This document shows, piece after piece, positions 1 to 9,197 of a stretch of DNA of 32,500 nucleotides. Made by a program: the position numbers and the translations under genes. The notes under the pieces are model-generated. The model was not told the DNA's origin. It was given only the letters and a program-made list of their open reading frames with translations, and did no database searches. Source of the stretch: Symbiodinium natans (Eukaryota; Sar; Dinophyceae; Suessiales; Symbiodiniaceae); assembly GCA_905221605.1 (NCBI GenBank), contig CAJNDS010002071.1, positions 422,501 to 455,000 on the forward strand, written 5' to 3'. Positions within the stretch are counted from its first letter, which is position 1, and each line of letters begins with the position of its first letter.

Positions 1-1253
1 AGGGTCTAGGGTTTAGTTTTTAGGGTTTAGGGTTTAGGGTTTAGGGTTTGCTGTGATAGGGCGTAGATGCTGTGAAGGTTAGGTTTTGGAACAAGCTCGA
101 AAGCTTCGTGAGGCGCGAAGAGCAGCTTTGGCCCGATTGTGGAAGGCCATCTAACATTTTTCTCCCACCCCACGCCGTCCGAGGCGGCAAAGCCACCCAA
201 ACCCATTCCTTTTAGGGTGTCAGCCCTAAACCCCAATTCCAAAGCTCCATGCCACAAATTCCCACAAACTCCATCCGCTGCCAACGGCTCCAACCGAGGA
301 AAGGCGCCTCGCGGGGGGGAAATCTGGGCTGCATTTTTGGCGGGTTTAAACCCTTAACAGCCCTAAACCCTAAACCCTAAACCTTGCAGGTTTAGGGCTC
401 AGGCAGTCTTAGGGTTTCGGCTTCGGGTTTGTTTTGGTTAGGGCCTTTGTCAGGGTGTGGGTTCAGAGGCTTAAGGGAAGCTTCGAGTTGTATGAGGAGC
501 CTTGCAGGAGGTAGGGAAAAATCTACACTGGTCCGAAACCCTAACCCCGCAACCCTAAACCCTACAGTTTGAGAATCAGAAAGACTAACCTCGTCAATCG
601 CCACCCATAAACTCCGACCCCTAGTTAGGGAGGCTTGGCGCTCCCTAGGGTTCAAAAGGTTTCGGTTTAGGTTTTAGGGCTTAAGGTCCCAGGGTTTAAC
701 CACCAAGAAAGCCCCACAAGTCAACCGCTCCCCCCACACTGAAGTCTTAGATCTCCATCCGACACAGCCTCATCCTTACTAGAGAGGTTGGAGGCAACGT
801 AAGACTCCTAGGTTCGGAAGGATCGGGGCTCCCTCAACCCTATAAAATCCCCCCCAAACCCGAAACACCTCCTAAAAACCCTAGCAACCCTATACCCTAA
901 ACCCCAATAACTCTATAAACCCTAAACCCTATCAGCCCTAAAAACCCTAGAAACCCGATAAACCGTGTAAACCCCAGGAACCCTACCCGCCCCATAAACC
1001 CTATAACCCCTAGAAACCTTCAAAATCCCGAACCCTATAAAACCGCATGAGACCCTACAAGGCCCTGTAGAAACCATACAAAACCTTGTCAAAACACGGC
1101 AAAGCCCTATGAAACCCCTATAAAGCCCTTTGAGAAAACCCTAAACCCTAAACCCTGAACCCTAAACCCTAAACCCTAAACCTTAAACCCTAAACCCTAA
1201 ACCCTAAACCCTAAACCCTAAACCCTAAACCCTAAACCCTAAACCCTAAACAG
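1..1253. repeat. Telomere-type and degenerate CCCTAAA territory upstream of the P4H exons
   Basis: Perfect TTTAGGG runs occur near 19-50 and perfect CCCTAAA near 363-384. Degenerate CCCTAAA-like text fills roughly 830-1137, and a clean CCCTAAA array runs from about 1138 to 1250. The stretches 60-345 and 420-830 are less repetitive, but I could not place an exon in them. Open frames here are short and contain translated telomere repeat. Upstream exons of the following oxygenase must lie here or left of the window. Confidence 0.8.
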
Positions 1254-1333
1254 GGCGCGGCCGTGATGTGGTCCAACGTCCTTTCGCCGGGCGTGGACGA
1301 CGCGCGCACGGTCCACCTGGGAATGCCACCCAG
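1254..1333 (+). CDS. Prolyl 4-hydroxylase-type 2OG-Fe(II) oxygenase, penultimate exon
   Basis: The exon follows a CCCTAAA array ending AAACAG and reads GAAVMWSNVLSPGVDDARTV, then HLGMPP. This matches the C-terminal part of the prolyl 4-hydroxylase catalytic fold, where a strand of the type 'G-x-A-x-x-W-x-N-V' precedes the second iron-binding His. That His is codon 1314-1316. The exon ends in phase 2 at CCCAG, and the intron begins GAGCTG, a GA donor. The family hydroxylates peptidyl proline using iron, 2-oxoglutarate and ascorbate, usually in the secretory pathway. The N-terminal half, with the HxD motif, is not in the window. Assignment rests on motif recognition, without an alignment. Confidence 0.82.
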
Positions 1334-1538
1334 GAGCTGCAAAGCAAGCCATGGGGGGGGGGGGGATAGGGTTATAAGGTTATCGGGTTATAGGGTTATA
1401 GGGTTATAGGTTTATAGGTTTATAGGGTTATAGGGTTATAGGGTTATAGGGTTATAGGGTTAGAGGTTTATAGGGTTATAGGGTTATAGGGTTAGAGGTT
1501 TATAGGGTTATAGGGTTATAATAGGGTTACTGGGTTCT

Positions 1539-1701
1539 ACTTGGAGGTTCATGGTACTTACTAACCACTTATATCTGGGCTGATAACCCTACTTATCATT
1601 GGGATATCCCCTATAAGGCCCTTTAGGGGTATTATAAGTAGGGTTATTATAAGTACAGTTATAAGTTCTAAGTGGTTAGTAAGTAGCATGAACCCCCAAG
1701 T
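1539..1701. mobile_element. Foldback element family A, copy 1 (intact hairpin)
   Basis: The left end ACTTGGAGGTTCATGGTACT is answered by an inverted right end near 1668-1701 (GTTAGTAAGTAGCATGAACC, then CCCAAGT). The middle contains shorter inverted pieces (CCCTATAAGG, CCTTTAGGGG). Two terminal inverted repeats of about 33 nt and no coding capacity fit a miniature inverted-repeat (MITE-like) element. Further copies lie at 1912, 3091 and 22118. Confidence 0.75.
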
Positions 1702-1911
1702 AGGGTTCATATTTCTAATGTTTAGGGTTTAGGGTTCTTACAGGGTTATAGGGCTTTGGGTTAGAGGGTTAGAGGGTTGCAGGGTTATAGGTTGTTATAC
1801 GGCTTTTGGATGTAGGGTTTTTGTTTAGAGGGCTATAGGGTTATAGGGTTGTAGGGTTATAGGGTTATAGGGTTCTTGGGTTATAGGCTTATAATAGGGT
1901 TACTGGGCTCT

Positions 1912-2025
1912 ACTTGGAGGTTCATGGTACTTCCTAGCCACTTATATCTGGGCTGATAACCCTACTTATAATTGGGATAACCCCTATAAGGCCCTTTAGG
2001 GGTATTACAAGTAGGGCCATGAACC
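1912..2025. mobile_element. Foldback element family A, copy 2 (right arm shortened)
   Basis: This copy is nearly identical to copy 1 through the left arm and centre, but only GCCATGAACC remains of the right arm. The match to copy 1 extends leftward into TAATAGGGTTACTGGG, outside the element. Copies 1 and 2 therefore look like a local duplication of about 130 bp rather than two insertions. Confidence 0.7.
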
Positions 2026-2386
2026 TTCACGCTTCGGAAAGTTCTTGCCCTGCGGGGAGTTCGGGAATTACTCGTACAAGGAGGGGCCCCCTTACTAACT
2101 GTAGTTAAGGGACTTATCACCTATAATTTAGGATCCTTATGACCCAACTTAGGGCTCTTATATCTCTACTTATAACTAGGGGGCCCCTCCTTGTAGGTTC
2201 CGGTTATACAGGCGGTTACCTGGTAGTTGACGCTTTACGCCTTGAGCTTTCCCTCATACCGGAAGAATCCTTACCCCAAATCAAATCGTCCGTGCTACCA
2301 AGCCCTGAATCCTAACCCTAAACCCTAAACCCTAAACCCTAAACCCTAAACCCTAAACCCTAGAAGCTGGGAACTTTGCACCGCAG

Positions 2387-2492
2387 GACCTCCACAAAGT
2401 TTGGAGTGAACTGTTTCTTTAATGACAAGCCGCTGCGGGAGTGGGAGGCCTGGATTGATATGAGAGTTTGTGACTCTAAACTGCTTAGTTAA
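2387..2492 (+). CDS. Prolyl 4-hydroxylase-type oxygenase, last exon
   Basis: After CCGCAG, the first base completes an Arg codon with the previous exon. The exon then reads TSTKFGVNCFFNDKPLREWE and continues to TAA at 2490-2492. Across the junction the His of HLGMPP is followed ten residues later by Lys (codon 2397-2399). This is the spacing of the iron-binding His and 2-oxoglutarate-binding Lys in prolyl 4-hydroxylases. Family proteins usually end soon after this strand, so the in-frame stop is credible. An earlier splice within the 3' part cannot be excluded. Confidence 0.82.
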
Positions 2493-2750
2493 ACCCTGAA
2501 ACCCTAAACCCTAAACCCTAGACCCTACACCCGAAACCCCTGCCAAACCCTAAACCCTAAACCCTAAACCCTAAACCCTGAACCCTGAACCCTAAACTCG
2601 AAACCGTGGTTTAGGGTTTAGGTCTCACCCCTTACAATCCCTGCATGGGGCGGGGGGTGGGGGTCTTGTCTCTTTGGGGTACCTATTCATGGGTTTAGGG
2701 TTTAGGGTTTAGGGTTCATGCCCACGCCTGAACCACCAAAAGATATCCAG

Positions 2751-2780
2751 TCCAACAAGAAGGTTCTCCTGAAATGGGAT
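2751..2780 (+). CDS. Weak exon candidate (SNKKVLLKWD)
   Basis: A 30-nt open segment lies between an acceptor-like ATATCCAG and a donor-like GTTTCC. The reading SNKKVLLKWD is protein-like but too short to identify. It follows the P4H stop, so if real it belongs to another gene. Confidence 0.25.
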
Positions 2781-3090
2781 GTTTCCGGGCAGCTGATATA
2801 TACATGGCTTAGAAAGCTTCCGTTGCATAAACTACCCAAACCCTAAACCCAAAACCCTAAACCCTAAACCCTAAAACTCCCTAAACCCACATCTACAGTG
2901 CTATAGGCTCCCTATACTGCTTTCCCGGCAGCCGGACCACGCCAACTCACTGATTAGGCACTGGGGCTTGTTGTAGGGTTCTGGGTACAGCGAGCAAGGT
3001 TGGGACTGAGGGTTTAGGGTTTAGGGTTTAGGGTTTCGGATTTCGAAAGTTTGGGGTGAGATGGTAATGACCACCCGAGCTGAGACGACT

Positions 3091-3219
3091 ACTTGGAGGT
3101 TCATGGTACTTAGTAAGCCAAGTACAACTGTACTTTTAACCCAACCGTAACCCTATTTGGGTATTTATGGGGCTTATATGTGGGGTTTCAACTACACTCA
3201 TAATGAGTTACTAAGTACC
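3091..3219. mobile_element. Foldback element family A, copy 3 (diverged)
   Basis: The left end repeats the family start ACTTGGAGGTTCATGGTACT. The right end carries TTACTAAGTACC, an inverted match to the inner part of that start. The centre differs from copies 1 and 2, so only the arms identify it. Confidence 0.6.
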
Positions 3220-3399
3220 CTAAACCCTAAACGATAAACGCTAAATGCAGATTCAGCTTGGTGACCGTACCCACAGGTTTAGGGTTTAGGGTTTAGGGTT
3301 TAGGGTTTAGGGTTTAGGGTTTAGGGTTTAGGGTTTAGGGTTTAGGGTTTAGGGTTTAGGGTGTAGGGTTTAGGGTTTAGCCTTCGCACCTGTGGCCAG

Positions 3400-3430
3400 G
3401 CAGAGAACGAAGCCGCCTTAGGCGCCACAG
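3400..3430 (+). CDS. Weak exon candidate (AENEAALGAT)
   Basis: The segment between GTGGCCAG and GCCAGG reads AENEAALGAT and uses a GC-type donor like those seen in supported genes. It is flanked by TTTAGGG on the left and CCCTAAA on the right. No family is recognisable at this length. Confidence 0.25.
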
Positions 3431-4144
3431 GCCAGGTTGCACTGCTCGGAAGTCAGTAGCCTCAACCCTAAACCCTAAACCCTAAACCCTAAACCCTAAA
3501 CCCTAAACCCCAAACCCCAAACCCTAAACCCTAAACCCTAAACCCTAAACCCTAAACCCTGCTTCTTGCAGTGGGGTATATCCCCACTTTGAGTGCCACT
3601 CCTAAACTCCGATAGCCCTCATTCCATAGGCCCCTCTCAGGGTTTAGGGCTTAGGGTTAGGTTTAGGGTTTAGGGTTTAGGGTTTAGGGTTTAGGGTTTA
3701 GGGTTTAGGGTTTAGGGTTTAGGGTTTAGGGTTCAGGGCTTAGGGTTCAGGGCTTAGGGTTCAGGGCTTAGGGTTCAGGGTGTAGGGTTTAGGGTTTGGG
3801 GTTTAGGGTTGAACCCCTCCCCATGAAAGTGTGCACGAAGTTCTTCAACCCTAGGGTCCCTCAGATCAACTTCAAGTTCTCAGTGATCTGACGGTTTGGG
3901 TTTAAGGTGGGTTCAGGTCTTCAGGCTTTCTTGAGCTTGCTGGTTGTTGGCAGGGTGTTGAATTGACCTAGGTTCGTTCTCTGGTCCCCTACAAAGAACA
4001 AGTAAGTACATCGGTCTTGGCGGAGATCAGATGCACAAAGGCGCGTAGTCCGCAAGCCTGGAACATGCTACCCTCAGCTGAACCCGAGGCCGACCAGCAT
4101 CTCTAAACCCCAAACCCGAAGCCCTAAACAGTAAACCCTAAACC

Positions 4145-4183
<39 letters not shown>

Positions 4184-4312
4184 ACCCGAAACCCGAAACC
4201 CTAAACCCTAAACCCTAAACCCGAAACCCTAAACCCTAAACCCTAAACCCTAATAACCCTGAAGAAGAGAGAGCCCTCATCCCCCTATGCAAGCCCTCAA
4301 TCCTTGATTCAG

Positions 4313-4369
4313 GGCTGACGCCGCTGAGCTGCGTGGATCCCGTTGAGCTGCAGAAGGCCTGTAGCAGCG
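4313..4369 (+). CDS. Candidate internal exon, protein not recognised
   Basis: The segment follows TTGATTCAG and reads LTPLSCVDPVELQKACSS before a GT donor (GTTTTGGG) that merges into a TTTAGGG array. GC-rich composition, AG-G acceptor context and telomeric repeats on both sides match the supported exons elsewhere. The function is unknown. Confidence 0.45.
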
Positions 4370-4434
4370 GTTTTGGGTTTAGGGTTTAGGGTTTAGGGTT
4401 TAGGGTTTAAAGACAAATAGGTGGCTTGGACAAA

Positions 4435-4806
4435 CCCCAAACCGGCCTAAACCCTGAGCCCAAAACCCCATACCTTAAACCCAAAACCCTTAGCAACCCT
4501 AAACCCTAAACCCCAACCCCTAAACCCTAAAACCCAAAACCCTTAGCAACCCAGAGCCTGAACCCTCGAAGCGGGTGAGGTGATGCAGAGGTCGTCAGGA
4601 TGCGAGAAAGGAAGGCAGGCCTTCGGTTTGCGGCCAGGCGCCATGAGCAACCGTTGCCGAAATTTTTCATCGTCTCTTGATTGTAAGTTCTCGAGTTCAT
4701 GAATGCCGAGGACCCTAACCCTAAACCCGAAACCGCAAACCTTAAACCCTAAACCCTAGACCCTAGACCCTAGACCCTAGACCCTAGACCCTAGACCCTA
4801 GACCCT
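4435..4806. repeat. CCCTAAA variants including a CCCTAGA array
   Basis: Irregular CCCTAAA/CCCAAAA text (4435-4560) is followed, after the 4589 candidate exon, by CCCTAAA and then about seven consecutive CCCTAGA units (about 4757-4806). It is one of several places where one mutated telomere unit has been copied in tandem. Confidence 0.8.
4589..4680 (+). CDS. Candidate terminal exon, protein not recognised
   Basis: Downstream of GTGATGCAG, one frame reads VVRMRERKAGLRFAARRHEQ and then PLPKFFIVS before TGA at 4678-4680. The peptide is strongly basic and ends in a hydrophobic tail. Another frame over the same bases is also open for about 40 codons, so the frame choice rests on protein-likeness alone. 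It may share a gene with the 4313 candidate. Confidence 0.4.
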
Positions 4807-5856
4807 CACGCAGTACTGGTTGCCCCAAAGATACGTTTGTGTGGACATTATTCTGAGGTGACTGTGTTTTGGGAGTCAGGGGTTTCAGCGCTTCAGTCAG
4901 TGGCTGGTTCAATAAGCCAGGATGAAGAGGACCTGCAAGCCTGCGAAGGCTTTGTTTTGAGCAGCATTGTGGATCAAGCTGTGCCTTTTTTGTGAAGGTG
5001 GAATCGGAGAGGATGATTGGAAGAACTCCGTGTGGATTATTGTGGCGGCAAGTGAGGCATTTCGAATTCTCAGCGATCTTGAAGCTTCTCTTCGCCCTCA
5101 GCCTAGAATCCCAAACCCGAAACCCCTGTTGGATATCAGTTCAGGAACAAATGAGGCGGCTTAGGGATGCCTTAAGGGAAGCCTCCCGGGAGGTCTAAAG
5201 GGAGTTCTTTGGAACGGTGTTATCTAAGCATGCTGAAATGCTGGCCGGACCTGTTCACGAGTTCGGCGGCTGCCGTCTGCAGAAGCTGGCCTGCGATTGT
5301 GGGTTTTGGCGCCACGGAGGCCTTGTCCGCACTATACCGGCGTGAGCTGAAGGAGTGGTTAGGGTACTTGCGCCTTTTGGCATGTTGCTGTGTCCGCAGC
5401 TTTCAATCTCAGAGTATTTGTCGCAGTGACTTGTTGCTGGCTTTCGCGAAGGGCCTTGCTGAGAGTTCCTTGAAAGCAGGTCATCGGCGACATTGTGTTC
5501 ACCAAAGATCATTCCCGGGATGGTGCTGTCCGACAGCGTGGTTTTGTCTGGTTGGTGCCTGGCCCTTGTCACTTTGGCAAGCTTTGAGGTTGGTCTGACA
5601 GCAAACTTGCCCGAATGACTTGCTGGCCCTTCTTGATTCCTGCCATGTTGCGCTTGCTACTTGTAGTGAGGGAACCTGGCACAGCACCCGATTTCTTGAC
5701 ATCCATAGCCACAAGACATCTACGGGCTAGCACGAATTGAAGAGATAGTGCCGAAAAGAACAATCGGGGCTGTACAAGAAACCTCATTTAGCTAGCTTCT
5801 TCACATCCAAGGCATCAGCCCTCGTCATCAGGCAGCCGAGACGAAAGCGAGGTGCA
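4807..5856. other. Unique region upstream of the NYN exon, no confident gene
   Basis: This kilobase lacks telomeric arrays, apart from about 25 bases near 5107-5128. A 129-codon + frame (5209-5598) and minus-strand frames covering 5255-5787 are open, but neither shows a recognisable domain. The two minus-strand frames abut with a one-base frame change near 5570 and have Ser/Thr/Pro-rich or basic composition. They could be a degraded coding sequence. The 5' exons of the NYN gene may lie here; I cannot place them. Confidence 0.4.
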
Positions 5857-6275
5857 GTGCCTGCACACGCTGTGGCCTCGCCAAATGTCGAACTCCTAGT
5901 CGATGCGGACACGCACAGCTTGGAACAGATCAGGAACGGAATTGCTATCATGACCGAGAAGTACGGCGCCGTACGAACATCGATTTTTGCCGCGCCTGGA
6001 CGAGAAGAAAACAGAAGATGTCGGGAGTTGTTCAATCATCCAGGCATCAACTTCCGACCTGTGTCACGCCGCGGCACGCAGAGTGGCGGCGAAGCTAACG
6101 ATGGCAGAATCGTCGCCGAGATGCAGCGCCTTGCTGCATCCAGGTCTGCAGGATGCGTTGCTCTGCTAACTTCGGACACGGACTTTGCCAATGCTGTGGA
6201 AGATTTGGTGGCATGCTGTCAGCATGTTGTTGTGCTTGTTCCTACTGGGTGCAGTACGGCCCAAAGCACCTACAG
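5857..6275 (+). CDS. NYN-domain (PIN-like nuclease) protein, catalytic exon
   Basis: The exon starts right after GAGGTGCAG; no ATG is present, so it is internal. It reads NVELLVDADT near residue 12, a central helix region, then CVALLTSDTDFANAV near residue 100 and HVVVLVPTG near residue 125. The early Asp pair, the later SDTDF motif and the final hydrophobic strand are the signature of NYN domains (LabA/MARF1-like), metal-dependent RNases of the PIN fold. At 419 nt it is about seven times longer than typical exons in this window. It ends in phase 2 at CTACAG before GTACAG. Its role is probably RNA turnover or regulation, which is inferred from the family only. Confidence 0.8.
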
Positions 6276-6369
6276 GTACAGGTAGCTGGGTCTCCTGCAA
6301 AGCCCACAGATTTGACTAGTCTTGACGGAGCGTCCCTTCCTGGCCACATGTTCAGGTGGCCTATGTCAG

Positions 6370-6910
6370 CAGCTTCTTGGAAGACTTAGATTATTCGGAT
6401 GGAAGCGGGTATCTGCTGCCAGCTATTGCGAATTTTTGGTTCAGCAACAGTCTTGGCCCTCTAACAGTGTTCCCACGACAATGTGCCATTCTTGCACTTT
6501 ATGACCGCGTGAACAATCCTGCCACGAAGCAGGCGTGGCAAAGGCTGTCAGCCGAGCTAGCGTTCTTCTTGCCCAAGTCAGCTACTAGAAAACTGACCAA
6601 GACGCAGAAAGAAAAGTATGGCAGTGGGATGGCACGAGAAATATTTCTTGGAGGTGGGCCTTTCGTGCATCGAGACTCAGAAGCTCTGGTTGCTCAGGCA
6701 CTACGCCGGTTGGGCTACCTTGATTCAGATATGAACGGCGACTTTTCTGAGGCTCTCATGGTTTTTGTCAACTCCAGCCACAACAAGTGCCCTGTCAGCG
6801 ACGAGCCAACAGTTTGTCTTTACTGTCTTGGTCATACCTGCATAGCCCGCAAATTCAGTAAAGCCCTGCGCGGCCCAACAGCGCAAGCCACAGATAGCTC
6901 GGGATGTTGA
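6370..6910 (+). CDS. NYN-domain protein, C-terminal exon
   Basis: A 94-nt GT-AG intron (6276-6369) joins in phase to this exon, which reads SFLEDLDYSDGSGYLLPAIA, then NFWFSNSLGPLTVFPRQCAI and on to TGA at 6908-6910. An acceptor at 6354-6355 exists but would break the phase of the best donor. The middle is a helical region rich in Leu and Trp. Near the end comes ALRRLGYLDSD, which resembles LLCRLGFLEHS in the exon at 8428. This suggests a shared C-terminal domain that I cannot name. No telomeric repeat interrupts the gene. Confidence 0.65.
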
Positions 6911-8127
6911 TACGTCTGAAGCGGGGCACCTGGTGGATTGATGGGCTCTAAGTACAGAAACGTTGGGGTTTCTGCACAGCTCTCCTTGCAACCCACGTGG
7001 AAACTTACTGATTTGTTATGCTCAGTGGGGCTGTTCAGCGGCCAGCAGCGCTCTCAGGCCGGCGATTGCATTGCAAAGCAGTTGGCCATACAGCGGCGAG
7101 CATTTGAGTTCACCGGCCAAGTAGGCCTCTTAGGCTGGCGATTGTCCCCAAAAACCATGGCGGTCAATATAGCGGCGAGGAGACAAACCCCCATAGATTG
7201 CTGCAACCGGGGATCCATCAGTGCAGCCTCCGAGTCGTGCACGAAAAGCGATATTTGGAGCCGAAACTGCTGTCCCTGCCAATGAAACGACGTTTTGGAG
7301 CTCCGAAGAACGCCGCGGCCACACCCGCGGCCACACCCGCGCCCAGGCGAGAGCGGGATTTTTCGTCCAAAGTGAGAGCAGGTCTCGAGAAAGAAAATGT
7401 CATGTCGAAGCGTCCCCAGCCTGTCCCAAAGGGGTTTAGGGTTTAGGGTTTTAATGTTGCGCTGCTTTTAACCCCTTCCCCCCAACAAATTTGGACCCTC
7501 CGTAAACGCGTGGCGCGGCGACCCGCCCAAACAAATTGGGCAGGAGGGGGGGGGAGGGGGGGGTGGGGGCGGGGGAACCGCCCTCAGGCCTCAAGCCTTT
7601 AGGAGCTTAAGGCCTGAAGCTTTCCAGCGATTAAAATTCCTAGAGCCCAAGGCCCTCAGGGCCTCAAGCCTTATACTGCGTAAGCACTTAACCCTAATTA
7701 AACACAAGCCCTTCAAAAAACTCATCCGGAAAAACCTGTGTATTATAGAGGGTGACCAGACAAACTTTCTAAAGACAGTCCGGCCGGCCCGTGGGCTACC
7801 AATCAGGAAATTTGTTTGGGGCCACGTTTGGTAATGAAACTCCTCGAGGCTTTACATGGAACTGGCCGGGCTTAGCTTTCCGGATTCTCCGGGCTCTGGC
7901 TCTTTAAAATTCCTGGAGCCCATGGCCCTCAGCGCCTCAAGCCTTTCCGTTTCAGCCCTTAACCCTATAATATACACGAACCCTAAAAAAAATCAGCCGT
8001 CCGCAAAAATTGTGCTAATAGCGGGTTACCCCAACAAACTCGGTTCGCATAATAGATTTTCGACACTTGTGATTGTAGACCATCCTTACATTAAAGTCAG
8101 TCTAACACTAAGGTTCAGGTTTTGCAG
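6911..8127. other. Unique region between the two NYN-island genes
   Basis: A frame at 7198-7446 is open and encodes a basic, Ala/Pro/Arg-rich peptide (MKRRFGAPKNAAATPAATPA), but it runs into a short TTTAGGG patch at 7434-7452 and may be chance. GC-rich G runs lie at 7544-7574. A diverged duplicate pair lies at 7631-7672 and 7905-7946. Nothing else is recognisable. Confidence 0.4.
7631..7946. repeat. Diverged direct duplicate of about 42 bp
   Basis: TTAAAATTCCTAGAGCCCAA followed by GGCCCTCAGGGCCTCAAGCC (from 7631) recurs from 7905 with a few substitutions (CCTGGAGCCCATGG, CAGCGCC). Both copies are preceded by a version of AGCTTTCC. The spacing is about 274 bp. It may be a dispersed repeat or the remains of a local duplication. 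Confidence 0.6.
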
Positions 8128-8236
8128 GGCACGGCCCATTCTACTAAGACTAGAAGTTCCAAGGAAGAAAAGCAGAGGCGCCGTGTCTTGCGTCACTACA
8201 GCAAGCTCAGTCCACTTCCCCTTGATGGAAGCCTGG
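8128..8236 (+). CDS. Candidate exon, basic peptide, gene not recognised
   Basis: After GGTTTTGCAG, one frame reads TAHSTKTRSSKEEKQRRRVL, then RHYSKLSPLPLDGSL, up to a GT donor at 8237 (phase 1). The next candidate at 8317 starts in the matching phase. The peptide is lysine/arginine-rich with no nameable domain. Confidence 0.45.
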
Positions 8237-8316
8237 GTTCATTTCGTCTTTGTAGCATGGCATGGTCATAGACCAAGCACAGCCTTGTTGCAAAAATATC
8301 AGACATCCTTCTGCAG

Positions 8317-8427
8317 TATGTTGTGTACAAGAAAACAACGTAGTTGCCACTGTTTTGGGCATCCGCCCGCAAGCAAACCGACGATACCGCCTCGCACCTT
8401 TGCGCTCGCTCCTCACATGATGTCCAG
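8317..8427 (+). CDS. Candidate exon continuing the 8128 reading
   Basis: Following TTCTGCAG, the phase-compatible frame reads CCVQENNVVATVLGIRPQAN and RRYRLAPLRSLL before a stop at 8417-8419. The exact 3' end is unresolved: the 8428 exon follows almost directly, and a real intron would have to start inside this segment. A frameshifted pseudogene is an alternative. Confidence 0.35.
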
Positions 8428-8764
8428 GAAAGTCTTGCGCAAGATGGGTGCGCTGCCTGGTCCTCATGATGGGTCGGCGGAGGCTGCAGCAAAGCTGAGG
8501 GATGCCTTCCTGTCCCAGCAATCACCCAGCACTTGGCAGACAGCTCCGCGGAGTGACCAGGTCCGAATTTTGCTGTGCAGACTTGGGTTCCTTGAACATT
8601 CTGGAAGTGCGGACTCTGCGATTTGGAAAGCAATGGTGAAGTACATGCGAAGCCGGGGTTTGCCACGTATGAAGACTTACAACGGCTGTTTGTGGCGAAT
8701 CTTGTATAACCTTGGGCCCAGCAAGAACCCGACCTACACTGGCATCGTGGATTTCCGAAAGTGA
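8428..8764 (+). CDS. C-terminal exon, possibly paralogous to the NYN gene tail
   Basis: The frame is open through the whole interval and closes with TGA at 8762-8764. It reads KVLRKMGALPGPHDGSAEAA near its start, VRILLCRLGFLEHS in the middle and YLWRILYN-like aromatic text (NGCLWRILYNLGPSKN) near the end. The motif V-x-x-x-L-x-R-L-G-(Y/F)-L-(D/E) is shared with the NYN gene at about 6697-6730. No NYN catalytic motifs are visible upstream, so this may be a partial or decayed relative. Confidence 0.5.
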
Positions 8765-9122
8765 CAAACATGCTTAACGTTGATATAGTGGCTTGCTATC
8801 TTTCGACCGTTTCTGACTTGAACTATTGGGAAGAAGCTGTGGGCACAAGACTCAGCAGCATGCAGACGAACAGCACCTTGCTGTCTTTGGTGCCTGTGGC
8901 TTCATCGGGGCAAGGTCTCGGGTCGGCCTTGGGCTTAGGCCGGAGGCATGTGGGGGTCTAGCTTCGATACCTTCCGATGTTCGAGTAGTTGCCTGTGGCA
9001 GCGAAGCCATATGGGGGTTTCCGAACTTAGGGGTACCTTCTTGGGGTCCTTAATTCATATGAGGGAGTCCTACTATTTGGGGTCTAGAAGGGTGTTTTCG
9101 TCAACCCCCAGATGGCACGCAG
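8765..9122. other. Unique spacer with family F element
   Basis: There are no telomeric repeats until 9210. Three overlapping + frames of 60-85 codons are open but compositionally random. The 3' part (about 9035-9090) is a copy of dispersed family F. Confidence 0.5.
9035..9090 (-). mobile_element. Dispersed repeat family F, copy 1 (reverse orientation)
   Basis: Read on the minus strand it gives ACCCCAAATAGTAGGACTCC, then TAAGGACCCCAAGAAGGTAC. This matches 23268-23325 on the + strand and more weakly 21388-21436. The inverted motifs GTACC and GGTAC and the lack of coding capacity suggest a short interspersed or MITE-like element. Confidence 0.6.
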
Positions 9123-9197
9123 GACACCACCATCGAGGTGCGCGCGGGTCAGCTGAAGTCTTTCGTCCTTTGCGAGGACCTGATGCGGCAAGGGTTT
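9123..9197 (+). CDS. Unidentified gene X, exon 1 visible
   Basis: After GGCACGCAG, the exon reads DTTIEVRAGQLKSFVLCEDL and MRQGF in phase 0 up to a GTGGGT donor. The TTTAGGG repeat begins 10 bases later. It joins in phase to the exon at 9645. The peptide has an amphipathic helix, but I recognise no family. Confidence 0.6.

Larger units (their letters stand above)
1334..2386 (+). repeat. P4H intron: TTATAGGG arrays and two foldback copies
   Basis: The intron starts GAGCTGC and ends CACCGCAG. It contains a run of G at 1352-1365, arrays of the telomere-like unit TTATAGGG at about 1366-1530 and 1740-1890, foldback elements at 1539-1701 and 1912-2025, about 250 bases of unique sequence (2026-2300), and a clean CCCTAAA array at about 2306-2363 just before the acceptor. 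Donor-side repeats are G-rich and acceptor-side repeats are C-rich. Confidence 0.8.
2493..4312. repeat. Mixed-orientation telomeric blocks with short unique spacers
   Basis: CCCTAAA blocks lie at about 2498-2610, 2838-2875, 3465-3560 and 4085-4255. TTTAGGG blocks lie at about 2689-2727, 3011-3042, 3276-3380 and 3640-3810. Local variant arrays include CCCTCAA (about 4146-4186) and TTCAGGGC (3730-3780). Unique spacers hold a foldback element at 3091 and weak exon candidates at 2751 and 3400. In the unique stretch 3815-4080 I see no convincing gene; a 22-codon frame from 3832 (MKVCTKFFN...) is the only tidy one. Confidence 0.75.

Noticed and set aside
1-1253. A true chromosome end (telomere) at the left edge
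   Set aside because: Repeats occur in both orientations across the whole 32.5 kb with genes between them; no long terminal tract of one orientation is present.
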